Below, in pieces: positions 35,629-44,843 of a stretch of 64,000 nt of DNA; within the stretch, counting starts at the first letter, position 1, and each line of letters begins with the position of its first letter. The DNA lies in assembly GCF_047324305.1 (NCBI RefSeq), contig NZ_CP178740.1:2728001-2792000 (forward strand), in the 5' to 3' direction. The translations under genes were made by a program, and so were the position numbers. The notes below the pieces were generated by a model, which ran no database searches, had not been told where the DNA came from, and worked only from the letters and a program-made list of their open reading frames with translations. The DNA comes from Acerihabitans sp047324305. GTDB lineage: Bacteria; Pseudomonadota; Gammaproteobacteria; Enterobacterales; Enterobacteriaceae.

Positions 35629-36567
35629 ATGATCGATCCGCTCGCCGAGGTCGTGACCTTGCTGCAGCCGGGCGCCGGGTTCGCGAAGGTGGTCGTCGGC
35701 GCCGGGCCCTGGGCCATCAGTCGTACGGCCGCCGGCGAGCCGTTCTATTGCGTGATCCTTGAGGGCGCGTGCCGCCTCGCGGTGGACGGGCATGCGCCGA
35801 TCGCGCTGCAATCGGGCGACTTCGCCCTCATCCCCTCGGCCTACGGCGTGGCGATGTCCAGCGCCGTGCCGCCACCGGCCGGCACCGAGACGCTGCCCGT
35901 CGAGCTGGGCGCGGGCCGGTTCAGGATTGGCCGCGAGGAAGGCCCGGCCGACCTGCGCATGCTGGCGGGCCATTGCAGCTTTGGCTCGCCGGACGCGGCC
36001 TTGCTGGTTTCGCTGCTGCCGCAGCTGATGCACGTGCGCGGCGAGCCGCGGTTGGCCACCCTCGTGCAACTCGTGAGCGAGGAAACGCGCGAGCAACGCC
36101 CGGCGCGCGAGGTGGTGCTGGCGCGCCTGATCGAGGTGCTGCTTATTGAAGCGCTGCGATCGACCGCGGGCACGGCGGCGTCTCCCGGCCTGGTGCATGG
36201 CCTGACCGACTGCCGCCTCGCGGTCTCGATCCGGGCGATGCATGAGCGCCCGACATATCCCTGGACGGTGGCGGAGCTGGCGAAGGCGGCGGCGCTTTCG
36301 CGCTCGGCGTTCTTTGAGCGGTTCAGCCGCGCCGTGGGCGTGACGCCGATGGAATATCTGCTTAACTGGCGCATGGCGATCGCCAAGGATCTGTTGCGCC
36401 GTGAGCAGGGCAGCATTGCCCAGATTGCGGAGCGCGTCGGCTACAGCTCCGCAAGTACTTTCAGCGTGGCGTTCACGCGCCACGTCGGGATGGCGCCGAC
36501 ACGCTATGCGCGGCTGTCATCCGCAGGGGAAGGTCAGCCTGGCATGCGTGGCGGAGGCGGCACGTAG
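35629..36567 (+). CDS. AraC-family regulator with N-terminal cupin domain
   Basis: This 312-residue protein has an N-terminal cupin (about residues 15-100) and two C-terminal helix-turn-helix motifs (about 200-295), with landmarks LAKAAALSRSAFFERFSRAV and IAERVGYSSASTFSVAF. This layout (cupin_6 plus HTH_18) is common in regulators next to SDR genes. The start at 35629 has GCAGGAG upstream. The end of the gene overlaps the converging MFS gene by 51 bases, so transcripts would be complementary there. It is likely to control the divergent SDR. Confidence 0.87.
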   Translation: MIDPLAEVVTLLQPGAGFAKVVVGAGPWAISRTAAGEPFYCVILEGACRLAVDGHAPIALQSGDFALIPSAYGVAMSSAVPPPAGTETLPVELGAGRFRIGREEGPADLRMLAGHCSFGSPDAALLVSLLPQLMHVRGEPRLATLVQLVSEETREQRPAREVVLARLIEVLLIEALRSTAGTAASPGLVHGLTDCRLAVSIRAMHERPTYPWTVAELAKAAALSRSAFFERFSRAVGVTPMEYLLNWRMAIAKDLLRREQGSIAQIAERVGYSSASTFSVAFTRHVGMAPTRYARLSSAGEGQPGMRGGGGT

Positions 36568-37731
36568 CGTGCCCAGGCCGGACAGCACGACGACCACCAT
36601 AACCAGCCCCGCGGCAACGGCCACGCTGAATCCTGCCCGCGCGCCATAGGCGTCGACGATCTGGCCGGCCAGCGCGCCGCCGAGCGCGACGCCGACGCTG
36701 ATGCCCGTCGTCATCCAGGTCAGGCCTTCGGTGAGCCTGGACGGCGGCAAAATAATGGTGCCGAGATTCAGGACGATGACCATCGTCGGCGCGAAGGACA
36801 TGCCCGCCACAAAGATCATTGCCATCATGATATAGACATCCGGGGAAAGAATGGGCAATACGGCCGTGAGCGCCGTCGCCAGTATTCCAATAAGGAATTG
36901 CCTGTCAATCGCTATGGCAGTCCTTAACGCGCCGAACGCCAGGCCGGCGGTCATCGAACCGAATGCGTAGGCCGCGAGGATGAAACTGGCGGCCGTCGGC
37001 CAGCCTTGCGCGTTGGCGAAGGCAACGACGGCCACATCGATGGAGCCGCCAATCACGCCCATCGCCAGCAGCGCCAGCACGATGATACGCAGGCCGGGGA
37101 AGCGCAGTGTCGAGATCCCGCTCTTGCCGTCGCTCATCGTCGCCTTCGGCTCCGTGCGCCGCTGCAAAAGAAAGGCCGTCATGCCCACCGCCAACAGCAA
37201 GACGGCGGCAAGAGGTCCGGCTTCGGCGAAAAGGCCGGTGCTCAGGCCGATGGCCAACGGCGGGCCGACAATATAGGCCAGTTCCGTTAGCACCGAATCA
37301 AGGGAAAAGGCGGTGTGTAATTGCGGTTTGCCGCGAAACAGCCCCGTCCAGCGCGCCCTTATCATGGCGGGCATGTTCGGCATCGTACCGGCCAGTGCGG
37401 CAAGGATAAACAGCAGCGGAGCGGGCGCCGCCATATGGGCGGCAATCATCAGCGCCAGCAGCATAGTGATACTGAAGGCGGTAACAATGGGCAGTACCCG
37501 GCTTTGGCCGTGTTGATCAATGCGTTTCGATACCTGGGGGCCGATAAGCGCGTTCGCCAGCGTAAAGGTGGCCGCCACCGAGCCGGCCAGCCAGTAAAGC
37601 CCCCGCTGCTGCACCAACATCGTAATGATACCGATGCCTACCATCGCCTGCGGCAGGCGGACAATGGAACCCGCGACGGCCAAGCCCACGACGCCGGGGG
37701 TGGCCAAAATGTCGCGATAGTGATTTGCCAT
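36517..37731 (-). CDS. MFS transporter (12-helix)
   Basis: This 404-residue polytopic membrane protein has about 12 hydrophobic segments and begins MANHYRDILATPGVVGLAVA. It belongs to the major facilitator superfamily and resembles predicted sugar or drug efflux proteins, with an arginine- and lysine-containing loop after the first helices (IGPQVSKRIDQHGQSR) at motif A's place. The substrate is unknown. The gene converges with and overlaps the AraC regulator, while the next gene to the right is transcribed the same way with a 202-base gap. Confidence 0.83.
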   Translation of the reverse strand: MANHYRDILATPGVVGLAVAGSIVRLPQAMVGIGIITMLVQQRGLYWLAGSVAATFTLANALIGPQVSKRIDQHGQSRVLPIVTAFSITMLLALMIAAHMAAPAPLLFILAALAGTMPNMPAMIRARWTGLFRGKPQLHTAFSLDSVLTELAYIVGPPLAIGLSTGLFAEAGPLAAVLLLAVGMTAFLLQRRTEPKATMSDGKSGISTLRFPGLRIIVLALLAMGVIGGSIDVAVVAFANAQGWPTAASFILAAYAFGSMTAGLAFGALRTAIAIDRQFLIGILATALTAVLPILSPDVYIMMAMIFVAGMSFAPTMVIVLNLGTIILPPSRLTEGLTWMTTGISVGVALGGALAGQIVDAYGARAGFSVAVAAGLVMVVVVLSGLGTLRAASATHARLTFPCG

Positions 37732-37933
37732 GATTTCTCCAAAACGTCATCCAGCGCCGATTAGAATCCCGTAGTGCCGTTGAAAATGCAAGCAGGCGAA
37801 TCAGGCCCTGCCTGATTCGCCGTTGCCGGGGTCACTTTCATAGAAGGGCTGGCTATTGATGGTTTTTATTTGCCGAGGGCATTGTTGCTCTTTTGCCGCT
37901 ATTCGGGGCGCTATTGCAGAATGTCTGTTTTCC

Positions 37934-38836
37934 CTAATGGTTCTCGCGCACATGGATAACCTTGCGCAACTGGGCCACATCCTTCAGGGGCGGCAGGCCG
38001 AAGATGCGGGCGTAATCCCTGTTGAACTGGGGAACGCTTTTGTAGCCCACTTCCTGCGCAACAAAGGTGACGCTCTGTTGCCTGCCTAATAACATCGTCC
38101 TGGCATGAAGCAGCCGCACGCGCTTTTGATACTGTAACGGACTCATGGCCGTGACGGCTTTAAAATGGCGATGAAAAGCCGAGACGCTCATCGCCTCCCG
38201 CTCGGCTAATGACGCAACGATAAACTCTTCGGCGAAATTATGCCTTAACCAGCGGATGGCATTGCCGATACGGGCCAGCATGGTGCCCGGCGAGGCGATG
38301 TCCCTCAGCATCCAGCCATGCGGTCCCTTAAGCACATGGTAAAGAATTTCCCGTTCATAGCCCGGGGCCAGCGCGGCAATGTCGTCAGGGGTGGTCATCA
38401 GGCGCAGCATTCTGACCCAGGCATCAAGAAGTTCCGCCGTCACGGAGGCGACGGAAAAACCGCCTTCCGGCCTGTTTTTCAGGGCCGAGGGCGGTAAATC
38501 ATCCAGCAAGGCGGCGACACGCTGCGGTTCTATGGTCAGGCTCACGGCCAGATAGGGCTCCCCCGTCGCGGACGGATGAACCGCGCCCACCGCGGGTAAA
38601 TCAACCGACATTACAAAATACGAGGCCGGGTCATAGTTAAAGACCCGTTCTCCCACCGTCATCGTTTTGCTTCCCCTGAGGATCAGGTTGACCATGGGCT
38701 CATATACCGCGGCAAGCGCCGCTGGCGGAACATTCCCCTGCACCATCGCCACGCGTGGAATGCCGGTTTCCGTGCGCCAGTGACTGGCATGTGCGGCCAG
38801 GCCGCACAGCTCGTCAAGCTGGGATTGCAACGCCAT
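37934..38836 (-). CDS. AraC-family regulator (AraC_N type)
   Basis: This protein of about 300 residues has an N-terminal AraC_N domain (landmarks VYEPMVNLILRGSKTM and YFVMSVDLPAVGAV) and a C-terminal double helix-turn-helix (EREAMSVSAFHRHFKAVTAM). The start at 38836 has GAGGA upstream; an ATG at 38854 is also possible. Regulators of this type usually sit opposite an SDR or aldo-keto gene. Here the divergent partner is the broken SDR at 38972, so it may have lost its main target. Confidence 0.85.
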   Translation of the reverse strand: MALQSQLDELCGLAAHASHWRTETGIPRVAMVQGNVPPAALAAVYEPMVNLILRGSKTMTVGERVFNYDPASYFVMSVDLPAVGAVHPSATGEPYLAVSLTIEPQRVAALLDDLPPSALKNRPEGGFSVASVTAELLDAWVRMLRLMTTPDDIAALAPGYEREILYHVLKGPHGWMLRDIASPGTMLARIGNAIRWLRHNFAEEFIVASLAEREAMSVSAFHRHFKAVTAMSPLQYQKRVRLLHARTMLLGRQQSVTFVAQEVGYKSVPQFNRDYARIFGLPPLKDVAQLRKVIHVRENH

Positions 38837-38971
38837 GTCCCACATCCTCGGCATCTGTGTTTAAAAAGAGCATAAAGCAGAAACAGGTAAGAATCGAGCA
38901 GGAACACGGAAGCGCGTGTTCCATCCTTCCTTTACTCTCACGTCATGGCTGGCAAAGAGAGAGGAAACATC

Positions 38972-39106
38972 ATGAAAGTTATTCTTATAACGGGCGGAAG
39001 CGGCGGTATCGGCGCCAGTACGGCAATCCAGTGCGCGGCGCGCGGCATGGGTGTGATACTCACCTGCCATCATCATGCCGACGCCGCCGGCGGCTACCAT
39101 ATTTAA
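38972..39106 (+). pseudogene. Truncated SDR fragment
   Basis: ATG 38972, with AGAGGA upstream, opens a 44-residue frame with a perfect SDR beginning: MKVILITGGSGGIGASTAIQ, including the TGGSGGIG nucleotide loop. It ends at a stop after GGYHI. The remaining approximately 200 residues of an SDR are absent, since the VOC gene begins 18 bases later. A deletion appears to have removed the body of the gene. The start and ribosome site look intact, so a short peptide could still be made. Confidence 0.75.
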
Positions 39107-39123
39107 TGGTTTGAGGAGATTTC

Positions 39124-39528
39124 ATGCTCGATCATATCTTTTTATCGGTGAGCGACCTCGATCGTTCGGTGGCGTTTTACACCGCGGCATTGGCGCCGCT
39201 CGGCATTAGGACGCGAGTGGACTATGACGGCCGCGACGGACCGCCGGGGCATCCCGATCTCAAGGGTTTTGGCGCGAACGGGCGTATTTTTTTCTGGCTG
39301 CGCGCGGGGACCGCCGCCGGCGGTAGCACGCATGTCGGTTTCGTCGCCGAGAGTGAAGCCATGGTTGACGAGGCCTATGCTACGGCAATGCGCGCGGGAG
39401 CCGCCGACAACGGCGCGCCGGGCGCGCACCTTTATTATGATCCCCGCTATTATGCCGCCGGTGTTATCGATCCCGACGGCTATACCCTGGAATTCGTCTA
39501 CAAAAGTTGGCAGCACAACCCATCATGA
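39124..39528 (+). CDS. VOC-family (glyoxalase/dioxygenase-like) protein
   Basis: This 134-residue protein shows the vicinal oxygen chelate fold. It starts MLDHIFLSVSDLDRSVAFYTAAL and ends with the metal-binding segment DPDGYTLEFVYKSW. Metal ligands expected in the fold are His4, a middle His (THVGFVAE) and Glu in the last strand. GAGGAG lies upstream. The stop overlaps the next start (ATGA), so it is coupled with the saccharopine dehydrogenase-like gene. The substrate is unknown. Confidence 0.88.
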   Translation: MLDHIFLSVSDLDRSVAFYTAALAPLGIRTRVDYDGRDGPPGHPDLKGFGANGRIFFWLRAGTAAGGSTHVGFVAESEAMVDEAYATAMRAGAADNGAPGAHLYYDPRYYAAGVIDPDGYTLEFVYKSWQHNPS

Positions 39529-40508
39529 AAACATTACTTATATACGGCGCCACCGGTTATACCGGGCGCATGATTGCCGAACAGGCAAAAGCAGCCGGTC
39601 TTGACGTTGTCATTGCCGGCAGAAATAAAGAAAAACTGGCTGAGTTGGCTCAGATATTAAACGTCGGCGCCGCCGCCTTTGCGTTACAACACGGCGAGGC
39701 CCTCTCCCGCAGCCTGGACGGCATAAGCGTGGTGCTGAACTGTGCCGGGCCCTTTGCCAGCACGGCGGAACCATTGATGAGGGCCTGTATACAACGCGGA
39801 ATCCATTACCTGGACATCACCGCTGAAATCAATGTCTACCGGCTGGCGGAGTCACTGCATGACCTGGCTGCCGGGACCGGGAGCATGCTGCTGCCCGGCG
39901 TGGGCTGGGATGTGGTGCCGACCGACTGTCTCGCGGCGACGCTTGCGGTAAAGGTCCGCGAACCGGTACGGCTGAGAATCGCGCTTCAGGTGGCGGGCGC
40001 CATGTCGCGCGGATCGGCGGTGAGCGCCGGGGAAATTATCAGCGCTGGCCTGCTGGCCAGGGTTAACGGGTCGCTGATGACCAAAACACAGGCGGAAACC
40101 GACTTTTTCGATTTTGGCGCGGGGAAAGTAGCATGCATGCCGCTTTCTTTCGGCGATCTTGTCACTGCCTGGCATTCAACCGGCATCCCCAACATTGAAA
40201 TGTATGTCCACGTTAGCGGCGACGCCTTTCCTTCAGGGGACTTAACCCGCTTGCCCGATGGCCCCTCGCCGCAAGAGCGCGCAGCCAATCCCGCCCGCGC
40301 GGCGGTGGAAATCACGGGCGCCGGCGGCGATAGCCATTATGCCGTCATCGAGACGGTCAATGGCTATTCCTATACGCCGCTCGCTGCCGTCGAAGCCGCG
40401 AAACGGGTACTTACCGGCGCCGGCCAACCCGGATTTCAGACGCCGGCGAAAATCTTCGGTGCCGATTTTGCGCTCAGTATTCCGGGAACGCGTATTTTCA
40501 CCCTCTGA
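39525..40508 (+). CDS. Saccharopine dehydrogenase-like / trans-acting enoyl reductase-like protein
   Basis: This 327-residue protein has an N-terminal Rossmann fold (LLIYGATGYTGRMIAEQA) and a family segment LNCAGPFASTAEPLMRACI. This is the pattern of the saccharopine dehydrogenase NADP-binding superfamily, whose members include trans-acting enoyl reductases. The start ATG at 39525 overlaps the VOC stop; an earlier TTG would lie within the VOC gene. Enzymatic substrate cannot be predicted. The pair VOC-dehydrogenase probably forms one transcript. Confidence 0.83.
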   Translation: MKTLLIYGATGYTGRMIAEQAKAAGLDVVIAGRNKEKLAELAQILNVGAAAFALQHGEALSRSLDGISVVLNCAGPFASTAEPLMRACIQRGIHYLDITAEINVYRLAESLHDLAAGTGSMLLPGVGWDVVPTDCLAATLAVKVREPVRLRIALQVAGAMSRGSAVSAGEIISAGLLARVNGSLMTKTQAETDFFDFGAGKVACMPLSFGDLVTAWHSTGIPNIEMYVHVSGDAFPSGDLTRLPDGPSPQERAANPARAAVEITGAGGDSHYAVIETVNGYSYTPLAAVEAAKRVLTGAGQPGFQTPAKIFGADFALSIPGTRIFTL

Positions 40509-40754
40509 CCTTTGAAATCCGGTCCCTGGCGCACCGTTACGAAAACCCCTCCCGAATTAAGTTTAGCGCTGAAGGGGGCCTGTTTTTTCAGCGTGCCGCG
40601 AACGCGTAACCGCCTTCTATTTGTAATGAATTCGTCGCTGACAGGCAGATACGCGGCAGTACGGACCATCGCCCGTCGTGATAGCCAACATTTCGTCGGC
40701 AAGACAACGCGTTGGTTCCCCGTACCGCGGGTTTTACTGCGGCTGCCTTTTCCC

Positions 40755-41474
40755 TCAGAACGCGGATTTTCCCGTGGAAGCGCCGCCATCCACGTGCAGC
40801 GTTTGTCCGGTAATGAATCCGGCATCTTCCGACAACAGGAAGGCAATCGCGGCGGCAATTTCATCAGGCTTGCCGAAGCGGCCCATGGGAACCGCGGCAA
40901 GGTAACGGCGCTCGCCGTCGCTGCCGGGGGCATTGCCGGCGCGAAACAGCGCGGTTTCCGTCGGACCCGGTGCCACGGCATTCACGGTGATGCCGGTTGT
41001 GGCCGTTTCCAGTGCCCAGGTGCGCGTGAAGCTCACCAATGCCGCCTTTGCCGCGGCATAGGCAGTGCGTTCGACGGCGCCAAGGACGGTCAGGCTGGAA
41101 ATGTTCACGACACGTCCCCAGCGGCGCGCCTTCATGCCCGCAAGCGCCGCTTGCGTGGCAATAATGGCCGGATAAAGGTTGACCCGCATCACCTCGGCAA
41201 GCTGTTCCAGCGTCACCTCGTCCAGGGGCTGTGGTCTGACCAATCCGACATTATTCACCACGCCGTCAATCTGGAAGCGATCGGCAAGGCGGGCAAATTC
41301 CGTCCTCGCCGTTTCAGCCTCGCTGAGGTCCATGGCAACGAAGTGGCCGGGGAAACCTTCCGCCGGGGCGGTGCGGGCTACCCCTATCACCTGGTGGCCG
41401 TCCCTGGCCAACCGTGCCGAGAGCGCCAGCCCAATACCTTTGCTGGCGCCGGTAATAAGAAATGTGCGTGACAT
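40755..41474 (-). CDS. SDR-family oxidoreductase
   Basis: This 239-residue short-chain dehydrogenase has TGASKGIG near the start, the middle motif NNVG, the catalytic serine (VVNISSLTV) and the YAAAK pair. The end LHVDGGAS is typical for the family. The start at 41474 is preceded by GGAGAAA; longer in-frame extensions run through the neighbouring gene's promoter and are unlikely. It lies downstream of the peroxiredoxin gene on the same strand (46-base gap), suggesting co-transcription. Confidence 0.9.
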   Translation of the reverse strand: MSRTFLITGASKGIGLALSARLARDGHQVIGVARTAPAEGFPGHFVAMDLSEAETARTEFARLADRFQIDGVVNNVGLVRPQPLDEVTLEQLAEVMRVNLYPAIIATQAALAGMKARRWGRVVNISSLTVLGAVERTAYAAAKAALVSFTRTWALETATTGITVNAVAPGPTETALFRAGNAPGSDGERRYLAAVPMGRFGKPDEIAAAIAFLLSEDAGFITGQTLHVDGGASTGKSAF

Positions 41475-41520
41475 CGTTTTTCTCCTGCCCCGCCTGGCGC
41501 GGGGGTGGTTTTGCTGGTGA

Positions 41521-42192
41521 TCAGGCGCGGTCGTTTGCACGGCGTATGGCGGGCAGCAGATCTCGCGGTTCGGGACGGCGGGTATAATCCGGATTGACCT
41601 CGGCATAGACGATAGTGCCGTCCGGCGCCACCACATAGCGTGCCGGCATGGGCAGGGTCCAGCCGGGATCGTCATTGAAGGCGGGCAGATCGTTTTTCAG
41701 CTTTTTGTACAGATCAATCAGATAATCGGGTAACGCAAAGCGCAGGCCGAATGCCGCGGCTACGCTATTTTCACCATCGGACAGGATAGGAAATGCCAGT
41801 TTATTCTGGCGGACGGATTTGCGGCTGTTGGCCCGGGTTTGCGGGGAGATGGCCACCAGGCTGGCGCCCGCCGCGTAAAAATCGTCCAGCACGGCCTGCA
41901 ATGCCTGTAATTCCATATTGCAGTAGGGGCACCAGACGCCGCGATAAAAAGTGATGGCCAGCGGCCCTTTTTTGAGCAGCTCAACGGAGGATATCCGGTT
42001 GCCGTCGGCATCGTCCAGGGTGAAGGCCGGCGCTTTATCGCCGGCCTGCAACGCCCGTTGCGCGGCGCCGGAAGCAATAAGCTCCGCGGTGGCGCGGTGC
42101 ATGACGGCAATGTCGGTTGGCGGCATATTGTACGGCGGTTTTCCCGCCTCGAAATCAGCTTTGAACGCATCGAGTTTCATTTGCAGCGACAT
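41521..42192 (-). CDS. AhpC/TSA-family peroxiredoxin
   Basis: This 223-residue thioredoxin-fold protein has the motif RGVWCPYCNMELQ, with Cys88 as the likely peroxidatic cysteine and Cys91 next to it (CPYC), the arrangement of the PrxQ/AhpC-TSA-like proteins of this subtype. The start at 42192 has AAGGAAAA upstream. The protein would reduce peroxides at the expense of thioredoxin or glutathione; the reductant is not evident. It is probably in an operon with the enoyl-CoA hydratase-like gene upstream (97-base gap) and the SDR downstream. Confidence 0.87.
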   Translation of the reverse strand: MSLQMKLDAFKADFEAGKPPYNMPPTDIAVMHRATAELIASGAAQRALQAGDKAPAFTLDDADGNRISSVELLKKGPLAITFYRGVWCPYCNMELQALQAVLDDFYAAGASLVAISPQTRANSRKSVRQNKLAFPILSDGENSVAAAFGLRFALPDYLIDLYKKLKNDLPAFNDDPGWTLPMPARYVVAPDGTIVYAEVNPDYTRRPEPRDLLPAIRRANDRA

Positions 42193-42289
42193 ATTTTTTC
42201 CTTTTTGCATAAAAGTGATTATGCGGACCGCCTGGGGCCGTCCGCCGACGGCATGACCAGAACCGAAATCATCGCTATAAATAGCGGGG

Positions 42290-43060
42290 TCAGTTTTGCC
42301 GGGCCATGGCGAGCGCGACGTCCGCTGCGCTGATGCCTTCCAGCGCCAGGCCATACCCGGCCCCTTCATCGACAATGCGGCGCAGTTTTTGCGTTAGGGC
42401 GATGCGCGTATAGCGCCCGGTGAGCGGGGGCAGGGCGGCGAGCGATTCGGCTATCTCATGGGCACGGGCCAGCAGGTCGCCCGACGGCACCACTTCATTT
42501 ACCACGCCCCAGTCCTTGGCGGTCTTGGCGTCCAGTTCCTGCCGGGTGAGCAGGAAATAGCGGGCGCGTATGCTGCCGATAACTTCCGGCCAGAGCAGGT
42601 TGACGCCGTCCCCGGGCACGATGCCGAAGTCGAAATGGGGTTTGTCCTGGAATACCGTGGCGGGAGTGGCCAAGACAATATCCGCCAGCAGGACATATTC
42701 GGAATGCAGACGAACCGGGCCGTTAAGCGCCGCAATCATCGGTACCTCGATATCCAGAATATTCATCAGCACTTTTTTGCCTTCGCGGAATATTTTGTCG
42801 TAGCCGCGGGGTGTGAAAAAATCAAAGCCTTCGGCGCTGATGGTTGCCATAAACGCGTCGCCGGCGCCGGTAAGGATCACCACGCGGTTGTCCGGATCCG
42901 CGCCGATGTCATGAAAAAGATCGACAAATTGTTCATGGGTATGGCCGTTGAACTGCAGCGTATCGCCATCGGTATGCAGGGTCACTTCCAGTACGCCGCT
43001 GGCGGAGCGTGTCAAACGGGCGTTGGGAAATGAATGGCGATAGTCTTCAAAATGCAACAT
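42290..43060 (-). CDS. Enoyl-CoA hydratase/isomerase-family protein
   Basis: This 256-residue crotonase-fold protein has landmarks RVVILTGAGDAFMATIS, the oxyanion loop segment IAALNGPVRLHSEYVLLADI and the DFGIVPGDGVNLLWP stretch. The acidic residues of hydratases are not clearly both present, so it may be another member of the superfamily. No CoA ligase or thiolase gene lies nearby, so it may act in xenobiotic or aromatic catabolism. The gene lies 25 bases downstream of nothing on its own strand except the GST order that follows. Confidence 0.82.
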   Translation of the reverse strand: MLHFEDYRHSFPNARLTRSASGVLEVTLHTDGDTLQFNGHTHEQFVDLFHDIGADPDNRVVILTGAGDAFMATISAEGFDFFTPRGYDKIFREGKKVLMNILDIEVPMIAALNGPVRLHSEYVLLADIVLATPATVFQDKPHFDFGIVPGDGVNLLWPEVIGSIRARYFLLTRQELDAKTAKDWGVVNEVVPSGDLLARAHEIAESLAALPPLTGRYTRIALTQKLRRIVDEGAGYGLALEGISAADVALAMARQN

Positions 43061-43085
43061 GGTTTATTACTCCGGTAATGAGAAA

Positions 43086-43724
43086 TCAGGCCTGAGGGAC
43101 CAGCGCGTTGAGACGTGTAATGGCGCGGCGGACCGCCGGACGCTGGCTCATCTGGTCGTACCAGCGTGCGATATTGGGATGGACATCCAGGGTGACGCCG
43201 GCGAATTCGCGCCGCCAGAACCAGCCGAAATGGGCAATGTCGGCGATGCTGTAGATGTCGCCCGCCACGAACCGGCGTTCATGCAACACCCTATCCATCA
43301 GGCCGGTAACCCGTTCGGCCTCGGTACTGAAGCGCAGCTCCGCCAGGGGTTGCGGCTCGCTTGCCAGGCGTTTGAAAAATCCCGCCTGGCCGAAGCTTGG
43401 GCTCAGCGCCGAGGCATGAAAGAACAGCTGCTCGAAGACCCTTGCGCGTTCGGCGCCGCCGTTCGGCAAGAGCCGGCCGTGCTTTTCAGCCAGATAAACC
43501 AGAATGGCCGAGGACTCGGTCAGCACCAGCGGTTCATTCCCTTCGGCACCGGCTTCCACCAGTACCGGCACCTTACCGTTGGGGTTCAGTGCGAGGAACG
43601 CATCGCCCTTTTGTTCACCCTGTTTCACGTTGATGGGGCGCAGCTGATAGTCCTGAGCCAGTTCCTCCAGCATGATGACGGCCTTGACGCTGTTAGGCGT
43701 GGCGAAGGCGTAAAGGTGGTACAT
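43086..43724 (-). CDS. Glutathione S-transferase
   Basis: This 212-residue protein has an N-terminal thioredoxin-like GST domain starting MYHLYAFATPNSVKAVIMLEE and the glutathione-binding segment VPVLVEAGAEG...LTESSAILVYLAE, then an all-helical C-terminal domain (from about 90). It resembles the Ure2p/YfcG-like class. Start 43724 is used because upstream residues lie in the shared promoter region. It is divergent from the LysR regulator at 43833, and it leads a row of same-strand redox genes ending at 40755. Confidence 0.9.
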   Translation of the reverse strand: MYHLYAFATPNSVKAVIMLEELAQDYQLRPINVKQGEQKGDAFLALNPNGKVPVLVEAGAEGNEPLVLTESSAILVYLAEKHGRLLPNGGAERARVFEQLFFHASALSPSFGQAGFFKRLASEPQPLAELRFSTEAERVTGLMDRVLHERRFVAGDIYSIADIAHFGWFWRREFAGVTLDVHPNIARWYDQMSQRPAVRRAITRLNALVPQA

Positions 43725-43832
43725 GGCAACTCTCCGTACGTTGTGGGCTAGCGTGTGGACAGAGTATCTGCTATTACTACGCAGGAATGGCAGATGGCAC
43801 GAAGCGATAACGCTCATTCCCAGGGGGAATAT

Positions 43833-44711
43833 ATGGATCGGCTGCAGGCGATGATCGTATTTATTCGAGTGGTGGATGCCGGCTCTTTTTCCGGCGCGGC
43901 GAGAATATTAAATATCGGCCAGCCGGCGGTTTCGAAAACCATTGCGCAACTGGAGGCGCGGCTGCAGGTGCGTTTACTGCTGCGTTCAACCCACGGCCTG
44001 ACGCCCACCGAGGCGGGATTACGCTATTACGAACATGCGCGCGTTGTTATCGAGGGGGCGGATGAAGCCGATGTCGCGGCCAAGGGGATCGCGGCGGGCC
44101 TTGCCGGCAATTTACGGATTTCCGCCGCGCCGACGTTCGCCCGCTTGCATGTGATCCCCCACTTGCCGCAATTTTTGGCGCAACATCCCGCCCTGAACGT
44201 GGATCTCATCCTCGATGATCGGCCCATTGACCTGCTTGCCGAAGGTATCGACATCTCCCTGCGCATGGGCCGGCTTGCGGATTCGAACGCCGTGGCGCGC
44301 AGGCTGGCCACCTCCCGTCGTTCGGTGCTTGCCACGCCTGAATATCTCACCCGGTTCGGGGAGCCGGAAAAACCCGCCGATCTGGCGGAGCATGAGGCGA
44401 TTGGTTTTAGCCAGACAAGCGACGTCTGGCGTTTTACCCGCGGCGGCAGCGACATTTCCGTCGTTATGCGGGGGCGGGTGCGCCTCAGCGCCGCCGAAGG
44501 CATCCGCGCCGCCGTACTTGCGCATATGGGGCTCACCATCGCCTCCGACTGGATGTTTGCCCGGGAATTGGCCAACGGCGGCGTCCGTCGGTTGCTGGAG
44601 GCATGGTCGCTGCCGGATATTGATTTATGGGCGGTATTTCCCACAGGGCGGATGACCAGTGCGAAAGCCAGACAGTTTGCGCTTTTCGTGGAAGAGGTGT
44701 TAAGGCGATAA
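43833..44711 (+). CDS. LysR-family regulator
   Basis: This 292-residue LysR-type protein has an N-terminal helix-turn-helix (AGSFSGAARILNIGQPAVSKT, residues about 16-36) and a periplasmic-binding-like effector domain. Start 43833 has AGGGGGA upstream. It is divergent from the GST gene and probably controls it with the following genes. In the shared 108-base region an inverted repeat ATCTGC / GCAGAT (43766-43771 and 43790-43795) might contribute to its binding site. Confidence 0.9.
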   Translation: MDRLQAMIVFIRVVDAGSFSGAARILNIGQPAVSKTIAQLEARLQVRLLLRSTHGLTPTEAGLRYYEHARVVIEGADEADVAAKGIAAGLAGNLRISAAPTFARLHVIPHLPQFLAQHPALNVDLILDDRPIDLLAEGIDISLRMGRLADSNAVARRLATSRRSVLATPEYLTRFGEPEKPADLAEHEAIGFSQTSDVWRFTRGGSDISVVMRGRVRLSAAEGIRAAVLAHMGLTIASDWMFARELANGGVRRLLEAWSLPDIDLWAVFPTGRMTSAKARQFALFVEEVLRR

Positions 44712-44781
44712 CAGCCGGGACACAGCAAGGCGGCGGTCGCCGGAAGATCATCAGGAGGCTGGCTATTTCATCTCGATATAC

Positions 44782-44797
44782 AATATAATATTATATT
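44782..44797. promoter_or_regulatory. 16-bp perfect palindrome, likely operator of the ArsR-type gene
   Basis: AATATAATATTATATT is an exact palindrome, 46 bases before the arsR-type start. BigR and related sensors bind A+T-rich palindromes in their own promoters. Its position overlaps where a promoter would lie. Binding is inferred. Confidence 0.7.
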
Positions 44798-44843
44798 AAT
44801 TTATAAATTGTTAACAACTATACCTTAAGGCGTCTGACAGCAG

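Noticed and set aside
34647..35762. A 371-codon open frame on the + strand opposite the SDR gene
   Set aside because: No motif, no ribosome site, Arg/His-rich antisense composition.
35374..36483. A 369-codon open frame on the - strand across the SDR-AraC region
   Set aside because: It is very rich in Arg, His and Gln, has no ribosome site, crosses two well supported genes and reads like the antisense of a GC-rich gene.
40512..41471. A 319-codon open frame on the + strand opposite the SDR gene
   Set aside because: Composition is that of an antisense frame, and the SDR on the - strand has all family motifs and a ribosome site.
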